NCBI GenBank assembly: GCA_000729835.1
Contig: JFHB01000012.1
Location: forward strand, 124,001-188,000
Direction of reading: 5' to 3'
DNA from: Atkinsonella hypoxylon
Lineage: Eukaryota; Ascomycota; Sordariomycetes; Hypocreales; Clavicipitaceae
Length of the DNA: 64,000 nucleotides
Made by a program: the position numbers and the translations under genes. The notes under the pieces were generated by a model. That model made no database searches. It saw only the letters and a program-made list of their open reading frames with translations, and was not told the DNA's origin. The first letter of the stretch is position 1. The number at the start of each line of letters is the position of its first letter. Below, piece by piece: positions 11,340-21,473 of this stretch.

Positions 11340-11974
11340 ATGGCATCGGCTGCTGCGTCCCTCCTCGGGCGACAGCTCAAAGAAATCCAAACAAACAAGG
11401 TCCTCCAAGGCGTATCATGCGGGCTCGTCAACGAAAGCAACATATTCGAATGGGAAGTTATGCTCATGATCAACGACGACTGCAAGTACTACGGTGGTGC
11501 GATGCCCCCATTCCTCACTCTCCTGCCCACCCCCGATGCGAGAGCGGGAAAAAAAAAAAAACGCAAGCGGTCTGATGAGAAACACGTGCTGACAAGTTCA
11601 TCAATGCAGGAGGCAACTTCCGCGCCGTGCTCGTCTTTCCTCCTACATACCCTCACATGCCGCCCTCCTTGACGTTCCAAGACCCGATCCCCTTCCATCC
11701 CAACATATACGAGGATGGCAAGCTCTGCATATCAATCTTGCATCCACCCGAGGAGGACGAATACGGGTACGAAGCCGCCTCGGAGCGATGGAGTCCTGTC
11801 CAGAGCCCGGAAACAATTCTCGTCAGTGTCATCAGCTTGTTTCATGACCCCAATATCGACAGTGCTGCCAATATAGAGGCTGCGATGCTGCTGCGTGAGG
11901 AAAGAGAGGGGAAGCACAAGGACTTTAGGAAACGATGCAGGAAGTGCGTGAGGGAGAGCTTGGGAGAGGATTAA
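11340..11974 (+). CDS. Ubiquitin-conjugating enzyme E2, UBE2G1/Ubc15-like
   Basis: Two exons, 11340-11493 and 11610-11974, give 172 residues. The intron (116 nt, with an A-run near 11550) is placed so that YY-GG-NFRAV lines up with the YEGG-F motif of the family. The E2 core is complete: the HPN motif (FHPNIYEDG), the catalytic Cys in KLCISILHPP, and the acidic insertion typical of the G/Cdc34 group (EEDEYGYEAASERW). The C-terminal helix ends RKCVRESLGED. The enzyme accepts ubiquitin from E1 and passes it on with an E3; the UBE2G group often builds Lys48 chains and serves ER-linked or general degradation. That cellular role is family knowledge, not seen here. No membrane anchor is present. 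Confidence 0.9.
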
Positions 11975-11993
11975 AAAAAAAAATTTTTTTTTT
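11973..11993. repeat. A-run to T-run switch just after the E2 stop codon
   Basis: A run of 11 A overlapping the TAA stop is followed directly by a run of 10 T, making a self-complementary block that could form an A/U hairpin in the E2 3' UTR. Confidence 0.6.
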
Positions 11994-12289
11994 GGCGAGG
12001 AATGGAGACTTGGTCCGCGTTGTTATGGTTTCGTTAGTTTCCGGACAGGGACAGGCTATCTGAGCACAGCGCGGTGTTCCATTGCGCAGCGGCGTTGCAT
12101 TGGTAGGTTTTGTCATGGGATGGATCAGGCTTCAGCGGTACAAGACTACATGGATGGCGATTTTTTTTTGAAGGTTCATGATCTATGGTACATACGATTC
12201 ACGTATGTGTCTGTTGCAACTAAAATCTTGTTGCGGATACATGCCAGCGAAATCCTCTATGGTTTTTGTCTGTTAGTGCTGACGGCATT

Positions 12290-13844
12290 CTACTTACCGT
12301 CTGACAGCCCAATGAGTCCCGTCATTACTCGATCCCATTCCTCATCCCATCTCAGTGATCCTTCCTTAACAGCTCCATTCTTGAGCTTTTCAAGCTCTTT
12401 CTGGCCCTCCTGGCTGAATAGTCTCTGCATTATATCCTTTAGCTGCGACGCTGTCTCGAACCCGCATCCATTTTGGCCCTCTTTTACGAGTTCACCGAAG
12501 CTTTCAAAGGCAGAGTACGCCGCCACAGGCAGACCGGCTCCGAACATGTCGACAACCTTCATCGGCAGATCCACGCCTGAACTAGACTTGTGGAGGGAGA
12601 TGCCGAGATCAGCACAGGCGAGAAGTGCGGCGTAATCGCGGTTTGAAAGCCAAGCTGTGAGAACTTTGATTCCAGGAAGACGACCATTGTCCTGTATTTG
12701 CTGGATCAATTCCAGGTATTTTTCCTTCTCGGGTCCTTTACCGGTGATGATGGCGAGAATAGGAGACGGGGGCTCTCTTGATGCGTCCTCTTTGCTTGGA
12801 TCTGCATACATCACTAGCGCTTCGAGAAGGATACTGAAATCCTCGTCCGGAGTCCACGACGTGCTGCTGACAATCAGTCGCATGCTTCCATCCATGATGT
12901 TCTTGGCGTGGGGTTTGGTCTCCGGAAGGCGCTCGAGCAAGACCCGTCTCGCTTTTGCTGATTCGATTGGCCGAAACAATTCTGCAGGTCGGTCATGCAT
13001 CGTGTAGACGGGATTCCGCAGATTGAATCTTCGACCACGGAGTTCACGAGCCATGGCATCCGTAACAGCGAGATTGGCGTTTCCGAGGAATTTGCCGAAA
13101 ATGATCTCATACCACTTGTAAATCGGGACAAACACGGCATAAAGTGATTTCTGGGCGAGGATGGTGTGGCCATAGTTGTGCCAGTCCACGACCACTTTGC
13201 TGCCCCGGACCAGGGACACGAAGAGAGCTACATGAAACGTCGGAATGGATGGCGGGTTCTGTTCTGGTTAGCTTCCCAGTCACCGTTGCTTCCACTGTTG
13301 CTTCAGGCCTTGAAAGTGTACCTGAATGATGATCCATTGCGCCGGGGGTGTCGCCCACATCATGGTATAGAACAGAGTCCAGAATTGCTGTATGACTTTA
13401 CATGGGATATTGAGGAAGAAGGGAAGCGTGCCCCAGGCAATCCATGCTGGTTGCGGTGCCAGAGCATACATGGATACTCGGTCATTGCCTATGAGGTCAG
13501 GATGTCTCGAAGTTTCTGATAAAGAATCGAGATTAGCATACGGTGGGATGGAGGCGGGAGTTGCAAACAGTGGCAAGGGCTGTACCTTTGTAGGCGACAA
13601 TGTCAACCTTTCTGCGGTGCTTCGCAACACTTATGGCGTGATATTGCATGCGCGGGCTGCGACCAATGTCCCCCAGAACCAAGATCTGGATGTGATTGTC
13701 CTCGGGGTTCTGCGGCTTCTTGTAGCGGACTGGGATCGTACGACAAAGGGCCGATGCGGTCCACGACAAAGCTTGGTAGCCGTATTTGAGCACGAAAACA
13801 AAGATGATGCCCGCAAGAACGGACAGAAGAAATGGAACAACCAT
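12290..13844 (-). CDS. ALG1: Chitobiosyldiphosphodolichol beta-mannosyltransferase (Alg1)
   Basis: Three exons, 13844-13586, 13515-13322 and 13258-12290, give 473 residues. The enzyme adds the first mannose from GDP-mannose to GlcNAc2-PP-dolichol on the cytosolic face of the ER, an essential step of N-glycan assembly. Evidence: an N-terminal membrane anchor (PFLLSVLAGIIFVFVL), the GT33/GT-B start HIQILVLGDIGRSPRM, the motif QNPPSIPT restored across intron 2, then VVDWHNYGHT, VSSTSWTPDEDF and the nucleotide-sugar site region SGVDLPMKVVDMFGAGLPVA. Length fits the family (about 450-470). The stop codon lies inside a perfect donor signal (GGTAAGTAG), so a short fourth exon with a different tail is possible. 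The gene is convergent with the E2 gene. Confidence 0.93.
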
Positions 13845-14640
13845 TGTCGCAGCCGATGGAGATGATTAGAGCTGTCTCGGCAGTCTTCCAACAAGAATTG
13901 GCTTGTCGTCTCCCGCGCTGCACCCCCAAGCTGCCTGCGCGCAGGAGCTCTGGAGGACAAAAGTCGCAACGCGACAGACTGGTGATGCGACGCCTCTTGT
14001 GGCGCCAGCCGAATCTATTATCGCAATCTCGAAGGCTTGCAGGGGCAACACGTGAGCTGCATCAAGGTTCGTGGTCGAGGCCTCACCAACGGCCACTTGG
14101 TGATAAATGACGTTGCCCAGCAAGATTTGCTGCCAGGCTGCATGGGGAGCCAGCCGGTCAGGGTGCATCAACGGCGGCGGCCACGGCGGGGTGAGAGGCC
14201 TAGAGCACCTTGCCTACTCCGTACAGCGGGGTGTGGATAGCCACACCCCGCTGTAGTTTCCTATAACCAGGTCCTAATGAGACCTCTGATTGGCTTAAAA
14301 TTACCCTGCAAAGTTGATTTGTGAATAATTCAGGGGCATCAGTTCACTCATTTATCCATGAATATTGCTCGTTTCCTCTTTTGTCTCCTTTCCTCAAACG
14401 TCCTTCATTTTTGGGTCCTCAACCGGCGGCATCTCGAGTCCTTTGTCCCACTCGAGCCGAAATTCTAGAAACGAATCAGTGGTATCTTGAGATGAACGAT
14501 ACGTCAGATGCTGAACCTCTCGGTCAACTCGGTCGGGGCCAATAAGCATTGCTCGACACAATCGATGGCCTCGGAGGGGCTGGGTTAGAGCTTGGCACGT
14601 TGCCATAGATCATCGTCGTGAGTGACGAGTCGTCTGGTAA
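13845..14640. other. Upstream region of ALG1 with hairpin
   Basis: No supported gene. It contains the hairpin at 14222-14255 and grades into the Copia relic. Confidence 0.4.
14222..14255. repeat. Perfect 15-bp inverted repeat with 4-nt loop
   Basis: TACAGCGGGGTGTGG at 14222-14236 is followed by ATAG and then its exact reverse complement at 14241-14255. A TACTCCGTA motif overlaps the left edge. The arms look like two transposon terminal repeats brought together, for example a residue of a tiny MITE, or they may be a strong DNA/RNA hairpin. Confidence 0.7.
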
Positions 14641-15150
14641 AAGCTCTGTTCTCGAGGCCATCTCGAGATAGCAGGGCCAGACCTGCTACACTTAGCCCTC
14701 GTGGACTGACGCCTTGATGACATGCCAAACATTTCGATTGCTTGGTTGTTTACTTCGTGGCCTGCTTGTTGTAATGCCTTCCCAAGGCGTTGATTTGAAG
14801 GATGACCAAACCTTCGATGCATGTAAAGTCAAGCCTGCCAGTCCTTATTTCTATATGGAGCAGAAACTCAAGATTCATCAGCAAGCATTGGCAAAGCTTG
14901 GGAATGAACGCACGACTGATTCAGATCGCGGACAATCCGTCGTCAACGTGGCAAACCAGTATCGGGAAATTGCGTACGCTTCTACGCATGGCTTGTATGA
15001 CAGTCAGTTGTTCCGAGGGTCCAATCCAAGCAATGGTATGGGGACTCCCAGTGGCAGTGACGAGCGCAGACTACGGGCTGTCGTGCGCAACTTGAATTGT
15101 GCTTTGGATTCTGTCATGTCCATCAAAGGTGGCCACCGGAACATCTGATT
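14640..15150 (-). mobile_element. Relic of a Ty1/Copia polyprotein (pre-integrase region)
   Basis: Read on the minus strand, 14822-14700 gives YMHRRFGHPSNQRLGKALQQ and AGHEVNNQAIEMFG. This is the GAG-pre-integrase zinc-binding motif of Copia-type retroelements (H-x-x-F-G-H-P...). The Cys half is displaced into another frame (CLACHQG). Upstream, minus-strand fragments such as NLEFLLHIEIRTG continue with stops and frame changes. No reverse transcriptase, integrase core or LTR pair is recognisable nearby, so only a decayed fragment remains. Confidence 0.6.
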
Positions 15151-15501
15151 TCCTGATACTCCCCTGTCTCAAAACGAGCCTCTCCCTCCTCGCCTTCGGA
15201 AACGCAGATCTTGACGCCGTCGGCTTTTCCCATGGCCAGGCGTTATTTCACGAATGTGGATGCTTATTTGCCGAAAGTATAGAAGCAAGCGATGATTAAC
15301 GGCGTGTTCTTATTAGTACCTAAAGGAAGCGATTTGCTCTACTTCGGCCATGGCGCCGTCCGTTCTGAATCCTCCTTTGGATATAGTGCACACCATATAA
15401 AAATCAACTTTGTTCCCGCTGAAAAAAATCTAGCAAACTATGGCTAGCCCGTTCTTGTAACGATTTCGAGGTAGTCTGAAGCTAAAGAAAAGACACAGTG
15501 G

Positions 15502-16104
15502 TTATAACTCCATTGCAGAGAGTCGCAAGAAGTGAAGCAGCTTGGTAGGTCTACTATCAGCATACTCCAGAAGCCTGAAAATCTCAATTAGAATCATTAC
15601 AGTAGTACGTACACAAGCACTTGGATCAGATTCATGGATGTGAAACTTCAGAGCGTCGAGACTTACCCGAAGCGTTTCAGACTCTTCAGTCTCTTCAGGC
15701 TCGCAGTCGGTCTCGCTCATGGGATGTTCTTCACCCTTGTCGATGTCATGAGCTACCAGATGGATTGTCATCAACTCTGGCAGATTGGCGGTTTCGGCGA
15801 GGGGTCGAACCGTTCTAGCGAATAGATTCTAACTATACTGATCGGTGATGTTGCCTAAGACCCTCAGACCCTCCATCTCAACTTCGGCATCGTAGCTGAA
15901 CTGAGAATCTTCATCGGAAATGTCAAAGATGTCAATGGTTTGCTTGCGCAGCAAATCGAAGGTGCAGTGGCGGAGTTTGTATAGGCTGTGATGTTCATGG
16001 TCAAGTAGCTCCATAGGATGATAGGGTCCTCTAATTTTACAATCGTATTCAATGTCCCAGACAATTTTGTGAAGGGGAAAAGGTGGCTCCCTGGTAGCAG
16101 ACAT
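15502..16104 (-). pseudogene. Hypothetical gene interrupted by a single in-frame TAG
   Basis: From ATG 16104 the frame reads MSATREPPFPLHKIVWDIEY through GLRVLGNITDQYS, then a TAG at 15831-15829. It goes on without any frame change as NLFARTVRPLAETANLPELM to a stop at 15502. Apart from that one codon the frame is open for 200 codons, and both halves have a similar acidic, coding-like composition. A 24-nt GTATAG...CTAG segment around the stop is too short for a normal intron. A possible intron (GTACGT...TTTTCAG, about 15615-15575) could change the C-terminus. No known domain is recognised. It is either a young pseudogene, a strain-specific nonsense allele or a sequence error. Confidence 0.5.
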
Positions 16105-17346
16105 ATTCGTCTCAGTCTAAGATATCACTGCCATATGAATATGCAGCATTCTTCTTCAGAGGAGTCAATCTCACCAAAATAGTGAAGGGGGTGGGCTAGG
16201 CTGTGATGAATGTGTATAGAGCGTGGACAAGGCCAAATGTTCAGAACTTTTGCGACTTGTGTTGTGAAAGGCTCGATGCGAGGAGAGGGGAAAAGTTGAA
16301 AACTCAAGAATCACGGCAGAAGCCATTCTTATACCTTTGGCTATGAGCGCCGTCGGTTGCACGAGGCCTCCGCAGCTGGCACACAGGTGATACTGAGGTT
16401 GATGCCTTGGCTATTACGGAACAATAAGGATATATAAGCTCCACAATAGTAAAGCCAGCGATGATTTGAAATTTCTTCAATATAGCTCGTGTCTCATATC
16501 ATTCAGTGAGTTTACTTGGAACAAGATCCGTGCCATTAAAGGCTGATTAGGCCGTCGGTAACTCCACTAGGGAACATAGTTTGGACTTCTCCGGGAAAAC
16601 ATCCAACTAATGTGCATATAAGGAATCGTATGATCTAGGGATCCGGACTAAGGAATCAAACGGGAGTGCTGAGCGACTGTCCCCAAGTCAGATCAACTCT
16701 TACCCTCTGAACGGGTGTCATGGCCCTTGTAAAACAACGTATGCTCTCGTCTCATTTTGGGCAAGATTTGCGTTTAGCAGTGCAACTGTCAGCTTTCCAA
16801 CCTTGTTGGTAGCCTCTACAGATATTCCAGGATGCTGCGCGACTGTAGCTGGTAGGTAACGCCCCCTTAAGCTAGATCGTTCTTGTTGCTAATCGAATTT
16901 TTAGAGACTTGACCTTTTACTAGCAATGCGAAGAACTTTGTAGAAGTTACAATATACTTTAACTTGCTTGAGCAGCCAGTTGGCCGAATAAATAGGTGGC
17001 ACCTGTTGATTGGGACCATCTTGCTTAAGTTGGACTCATGTATGAGTATCCTTCCCAAAATTTATGAGCAGTAACTGCGTTGATGGGCGCTGGGGAGCGT
17101 CAGGTTGATCGGGAAAGCGTGCTGATATATTTCTGAGTCAGTCTTCTTCAATGCCCAGAGGGGGCAAGTTCAAAGGGACGCTGATGTGGATCTAGAAAAT
17201 AAGACGTTAGACTGTCAAATTTGCTCCCAAAGTGTTCACAGAATTCTTGACGGTCAAGAACGTCCTCTTATTGCAAAAAATAACATGGTGACATAGGGGT
17301 ATCATATGCGATCCTGATTCATACCTCAACCTAATCATCCGTGCGC
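16105..17346. other. Intergenic, no supported gene
   Basis: About 1.2 kb of moderately AT-rich DNA with only short unrelated ORFs. It lies between the presumed promoter of the interrupted gene and the 3' end of SNU23. Confidence 0.4.
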
Positions 17347-18060
17347 TCACTTCTTCGATGTACCAAAACCCTTGAAGCCCATTTGAGCCATCATATCATC
17401 TTCGTCATGCTCGCCTTCAATACGTACATCATCGCCATACTCAGTCTTGACCTTGGCCGCCTCCTCCTTCTCCAGCCTCCTCTTCTCAGCCTCCTCTCTC
17501 CTGCGTTTCCGTCTCTCTTCCAGCTCCTTCTCCCGCTCCTCTTCCCTGATTTGCAGTCTTTCTTTCAAACTCGTGGCCTTTTCCTTCTCTAATTCCTCCT
17601 TTTTGCGGATCCAAAAGGTGATTCGCCCATGAACCTCCTCCACCGTCGCGCGCTTGACTTCCATCGTTTGACCAGTGTTGAGAAGATGCTGCGGGGTATT
17701 CAGATGCTCAATGAACTGTATGTTGTCCTTGAAAGTGAGATCGCAGGCCTCGCAGTAGAATCCTGCACTTCGACCTCGCTTTCCGACACCGGCACCAGCA
17801 GGGACAAGTTGGGTCTTGCCCACTTGAGCTGTGAGGTCGATGACATTTCTTCTGGCTGTGGTGTAGGTCTCATCGCCCGTCAATGGCTTGTGGTATGCTT
17901 TCCCGGCAAGCTTGGCTTCGTATCGTGCCTTGCGTTCTTCTTTCTCTTTGGCTTCGCGGTCTTTGGCTTTCGCTGCATATTCGTCTAGATCCCACTTCTT
18001 GCGGAAGTCGGTGTCGCCGGCTGGCGCGCCGTAGGCACCGCCTTTCTTCGAGTCTGACAT
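17347..18060 (-). CDS. SNU23: Snu23, U4/U6.U5 tri-snRNP zinc-finger protein (ZMAT2 homologue)
   Basis: A single exon encodes 237 residues. The order of parts matches Snu23/ZMAT2: an N-terminal segment with FRKKWDLDEYAAKAKDRE, a Lys/Glu helix, a linker with NVIDLTAQVGKTQLVP, then a matrin/U1-type C2H2 finger (FYCEACDLTFKDN...EHLNTPQHLL; Cys-x2-Cys and His-x5-His). After it come EEVHGRITFWIRKK, a long Arg/Glu coiled coil (about 160-205) and the end MAQMGFKGFGTSKK. In the known spliceosome Snu23 sits in the tri-snRNP and early B complex, where it helps position the 5' splice site helix. The length (yeast 194, human 199) is slightly longer here. It is divergent from DPH5. Confidence 0.95.
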   Translation of the reverse strand: MSDSKKGGAYGAPAGDTDFRKKWDLDEYAAKAKDREAKEKEERKARYEAKLAGKAYHKPLTGDETYTTARRNVIDLTAQVGKTQLVPAGAGVGKRGRSAGFYCEACDLTFKDNIQFIEHLNTPQHLLNTGQTMEVKRATVEEVHGRITFWIRKKEELEKEKATSLKERLQIREEEREKELEERRKRRREEAEKRRLEKEEAAKVKTEYGDDVRIEGEHDEDDMMAQMGFKGFGTSKK

Positions 18061-18492
18061 GGCGAAGGCTCACGGAAGTCGTCGTCTGTTCCTCATGAGC
18101 CTTGCACGTGTTGCTGGTGGCACATTCGACACTAAAGAAGGCTCAAAAGGAATGGAAGAGGTCGACTGGGAATGAGTGGGGCATGCCCGCCATCGCGACC
18201 GGAATATACCACGAACAGAGGTACAAAATATCTACATAATAAATATACGACGAAAGAGTCTATTCCACGTGGCTATATGCGCACATACCACATGTTTGCC
18301 TGAAATGACCCAAATTCCAGTTCTATGGTCTTCATTGCGTCATCTCTCAGCTGAACATGCAGTTGATGCAGCTCATGGCGTGGAGCTCCAAATTCAACCA
18401 ACAACCCCGCGGAGGGGCAGTTTTCCTTCTTCGCACTGCCAAACAACAAGCTCTTGACATAGTAGCAGGCGCAAACCCTGACTCTAGACGCC
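18061..18492. promoter_or_regulatory. Shared divergent promoter region of SNU23 and DPH5
   Basis: 432 bp separate the two start codons, so this stretch must hold both promoters. No clear TATA box or known activator site is identified. Confidence 0.55.
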
Positions 18493-19481
18493 ATGTTGTA
18501 CCTGGTTGGCCTCGGTCTCTCAGACGAGACCGATGTCACTGTCAAAGGCCTCGAGATCGTAAAAAAAGCCTCAAGGGTCTATCTGGAGGCCTACACAAGC
18601 ATTCTCTTGGTAGATCAGTCTGTGCTGGTACGATTCAGCGGTCCGCTATTTCTAGCAATTGGCTTCAATTGGCTTACATCGGCATAGGAGAGCTACTATG
18701 GTCGCTCAATCACAATTGCGGATCGAGAAATGGTCGAGTCAAACAGCGACGAGATTTTGCGCAATGCCCAAACTGAAGATGTGGCCTTCTGCGTCGTTGG
18801 TGATCCTTTCGGGTCAGTACGAATCACGTTTCTCGACTAGTTAGTGACTGATGAATTACATACTGACTGATTCGCAGAGCAACCACGCACGCCGATCTTG
18901 TAATTCGAGCTCGAGAATTGTCTATACCCGTTCGAACCGTCCCCAACGCCTCCATCATGTCTGGCATCGGCGCTTGTGGCTTGCAACTTTACAATTTTGG
19001 ACAGACTGTCTCGATGGTTTTCTTTACAGAGACGTGGAAGCCTGCTTCATTCTATGATAGGATCAAGGAGAACCGCAATATCGGTCTGCATACATTGGTG
19101 CTGGTCGACATCAAGGTTAAGGAACAGAGCCTGGAGAACATGGCTAGAGGGAGGCAGATCTATGAGCCTCCTCGATACATGACTGTCGGCCAGTGTGCGA
19201 AGCAAATGCTTGAGATTGAAAATGAAAAGCAGGAGGGCGTCTACAGTCAAAACAGTTTAGCCATCGGTGCCGCTCGTGTTGGCGGGAAAACCGAGAAATT
19301 CGTGGCAGGCACATTACAAGAACTATGCTCCGCCGATGACGAACTCGGTCCGCCTCTTCACAGCCTCGTGCTACTGGGACGGCGGACACACGAACTTGAA
19401 CACGACTATGTCCGGGAGTTTGCTGTGGACAAGGAGAAATGGGATAAGATCTGGAGAGAAGAATATGGCAAGCAGCTGTGA
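18493..19481 (+). CDS. DPH5: Diphthine methyl ester synthase (Dph5)
   Basis: Three exons, 18493-18627, 18688-18812 and 18878-19481, give 287 residues, the usual Dph5 length. The enzyme uses S-adenosylmethionine to methylate the modified His of translation elongation factor 2 in diphthamide synthesis. Visible family motifs: the start MLYLVGLGLSDETDVTVKGL, SYYGRSITIADREMVE right after intron 1, VVGDPFG|ATTHADL across intron 2 (the SAM-binding tetrapyrrole-methylase loop), MSGIGACGLQLYNFGQTVS, FYDRIKEN and the C-terminal LVLLGRRTHELEHDYV. All joins restore frame and motif. It is cytosolic; no signal or membrane segment is present. Confidence 0.95.
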
Positions 19482-21473
19482 GGGGCAAAATTGAAGACTG
19501 CTGATGAACATTTAACATTAAAACCTCAGCACTGGAAGCTCAAGATCAAGTGCAAACTTTGAAATCAGTGACTGGGATGTATGGACGATGAGAATTGGAC
19601 GCTGATGGTGTCACGTCACCGAACAGGATTAATATTGAAGGCCGTGCCGCGAGCGAACAAACCTTCCGGGTAGTCGGACTCGTCGTTTGCAACCAAGATG
19701 GGCGGCACATGCTTTCCAACAAAGGGCCCAACGCAAGTTGCTGCCAAGTTGATGGAGAACAGAAGCGCCATTATAATTCATGTTATCATGTATACACGGA
19801 TTATACAACCTGTTCATGAGTAAGTCCGCCAGGGGTGGACAAGTTACACGACAGGTCTTAAGGAGAGCAATGGACTGCGGGACACGTCATGAAATTCGTC
19901 CCCTGCGTGCCCCTTTCAGGAGCGTCGTGTATTATCGCTAGGGGCTCTATCTTGTGGTCAGCACACAAAAAGGGGTCTTATGAACAGCATAAACGAAACG
20001 AACGAAACGAACGAAATGACCGAAATGACCAAAAGCAAGTCGCCTTGGCTACGGAGTACAGTGGATAAGAAAGGTTAAATGGAAACAGCAACAGCAGGTA
20101 AGCCTGTCGAGTGCATGGACGCGCAGAAACGGAATTTTTTTGCACGCACAGTAACTAATTAGCAACTAAACCCAAAATGAAAGGTGGTATCTTCGTATAC
20201 CAATTTCTAGGCAGAACTAACTCCTGAACTTCGCGCACTCGCTAAAGGAGATAGAGATGTAAAGGCTTGCCGCCTGGAACGCAGACGGAGCCCTTAACAA
20301 GCCGATAGTCTAGAATTGCCAAGAAATAATCATGTGCGTTGGGGCTAGAGTGTTTGCCTCTGCAGAAAGGCTGGGCTGTTGTGTGTTTCCTTTACTCCCC
20401 TGAGTAAAGGACACCCGCTAACTACCTGGGTGTCTGTGTACTGTTTCTGATCACGTGATCGTAAGCCCCGACAAACTATCGCCCAATATCCACTTTCCTT
20501 CTCAATGTCCGGTTGGCGATGCATACAACTATCGGACGGGACGGTAACGTTAACAGCCAGCCAGAAAAGTCGTCGGTGAGGTTCCCGCACCTGCCCCGCG
20601 TGCATTTGCGTCGGAGCGTGGTAAGTGAGGTGGAGCGGACAGCACTGCGAAGCTGACGGCGCTGTGTCCATTGTCAATGGACCGAAATTGAGGTCAACTA
20701 GTACATTTGGCTGCCGCAACCACCCGGGCCTTCTGTAGATGCGAACAATTCCCTTTAGGCACAAACTCTCCTTCTCAAACCGGCGTCCTACACCACCTTC
20801 GTTAATCTTCCTCGCTGTGCGATCCTGCCTGGCCTCTGCCTTAGTATTTGCCCCAACGTCCCTGTGGTTCGGCCATTAGTCAGAGATCCTACCTATCTAC
20901 CTAGGTAGGTATATTTCCTCAACGCGGTCATCTGCCCCTATCTGTGCGGGGACTCGCAACTTGTGAGATCCATGCCGACCTGTCGAAGTCGTCCCAATCG
21001 ACCAGTTCTTGTGTCACGACTACTCGTCCTTCTTGAGCAAGCAGCGCACGACGTCACTCGGGTGTGGAAATTTTGTCCTTGATCTGAAACATCCAGGTGG
21101 TCGGTCGTAAGTGGCAGGTGCGGATAGGACACTTCGCCTTTTACCTCACCCAGCTGTATCCAGCTGACGGCCAATTTTCATGGCACCTGGATTGCCTTCG
21201 CAGGTCTCGAGCTGATCTATTCTTCACATTTTATGCCAACTGCCAACATTCAGAATTTCACTTCTCGAGATAGGGTGGGAACGCCTGATTTGGTTGGGTC
21301 TCTGTCTCTCTGTCTGTTTTTTTTTTTTTTTTAAAAAAAAAAATACCACATTTGTCTGAGGTTGCGTCAATAATCTATCCTCGAATCTGGAGGACATCCA
21401 GTATCCTTTGCTCTTGAATTGCAGCGAAGCTTGGAGCCACCAATTTATCCAAAATACCTCAGCAAATCTAATA
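19482..21473. other. Intergenic with simple repeats
   Basis: About 2 kb without a supported gene. It holds a short GAAACGAAC-type tandem run (19992-20032), a palindromic ACCTAGGTAGGTA motif (20899-20911) and a T16/A11 switch block (21317-21343) in the presumed leader of the F-box-like gene. Confidence 0.45.
21317..21343. repeat. T-run followed directly by A-run
   Basis: Sixteen T (21317-21332) are followed by eleven A (21333-21343), forming a self-complementary homopolymer block about 130 bp upstream of the predicted ATG at 21474. Confidence 0.6.
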
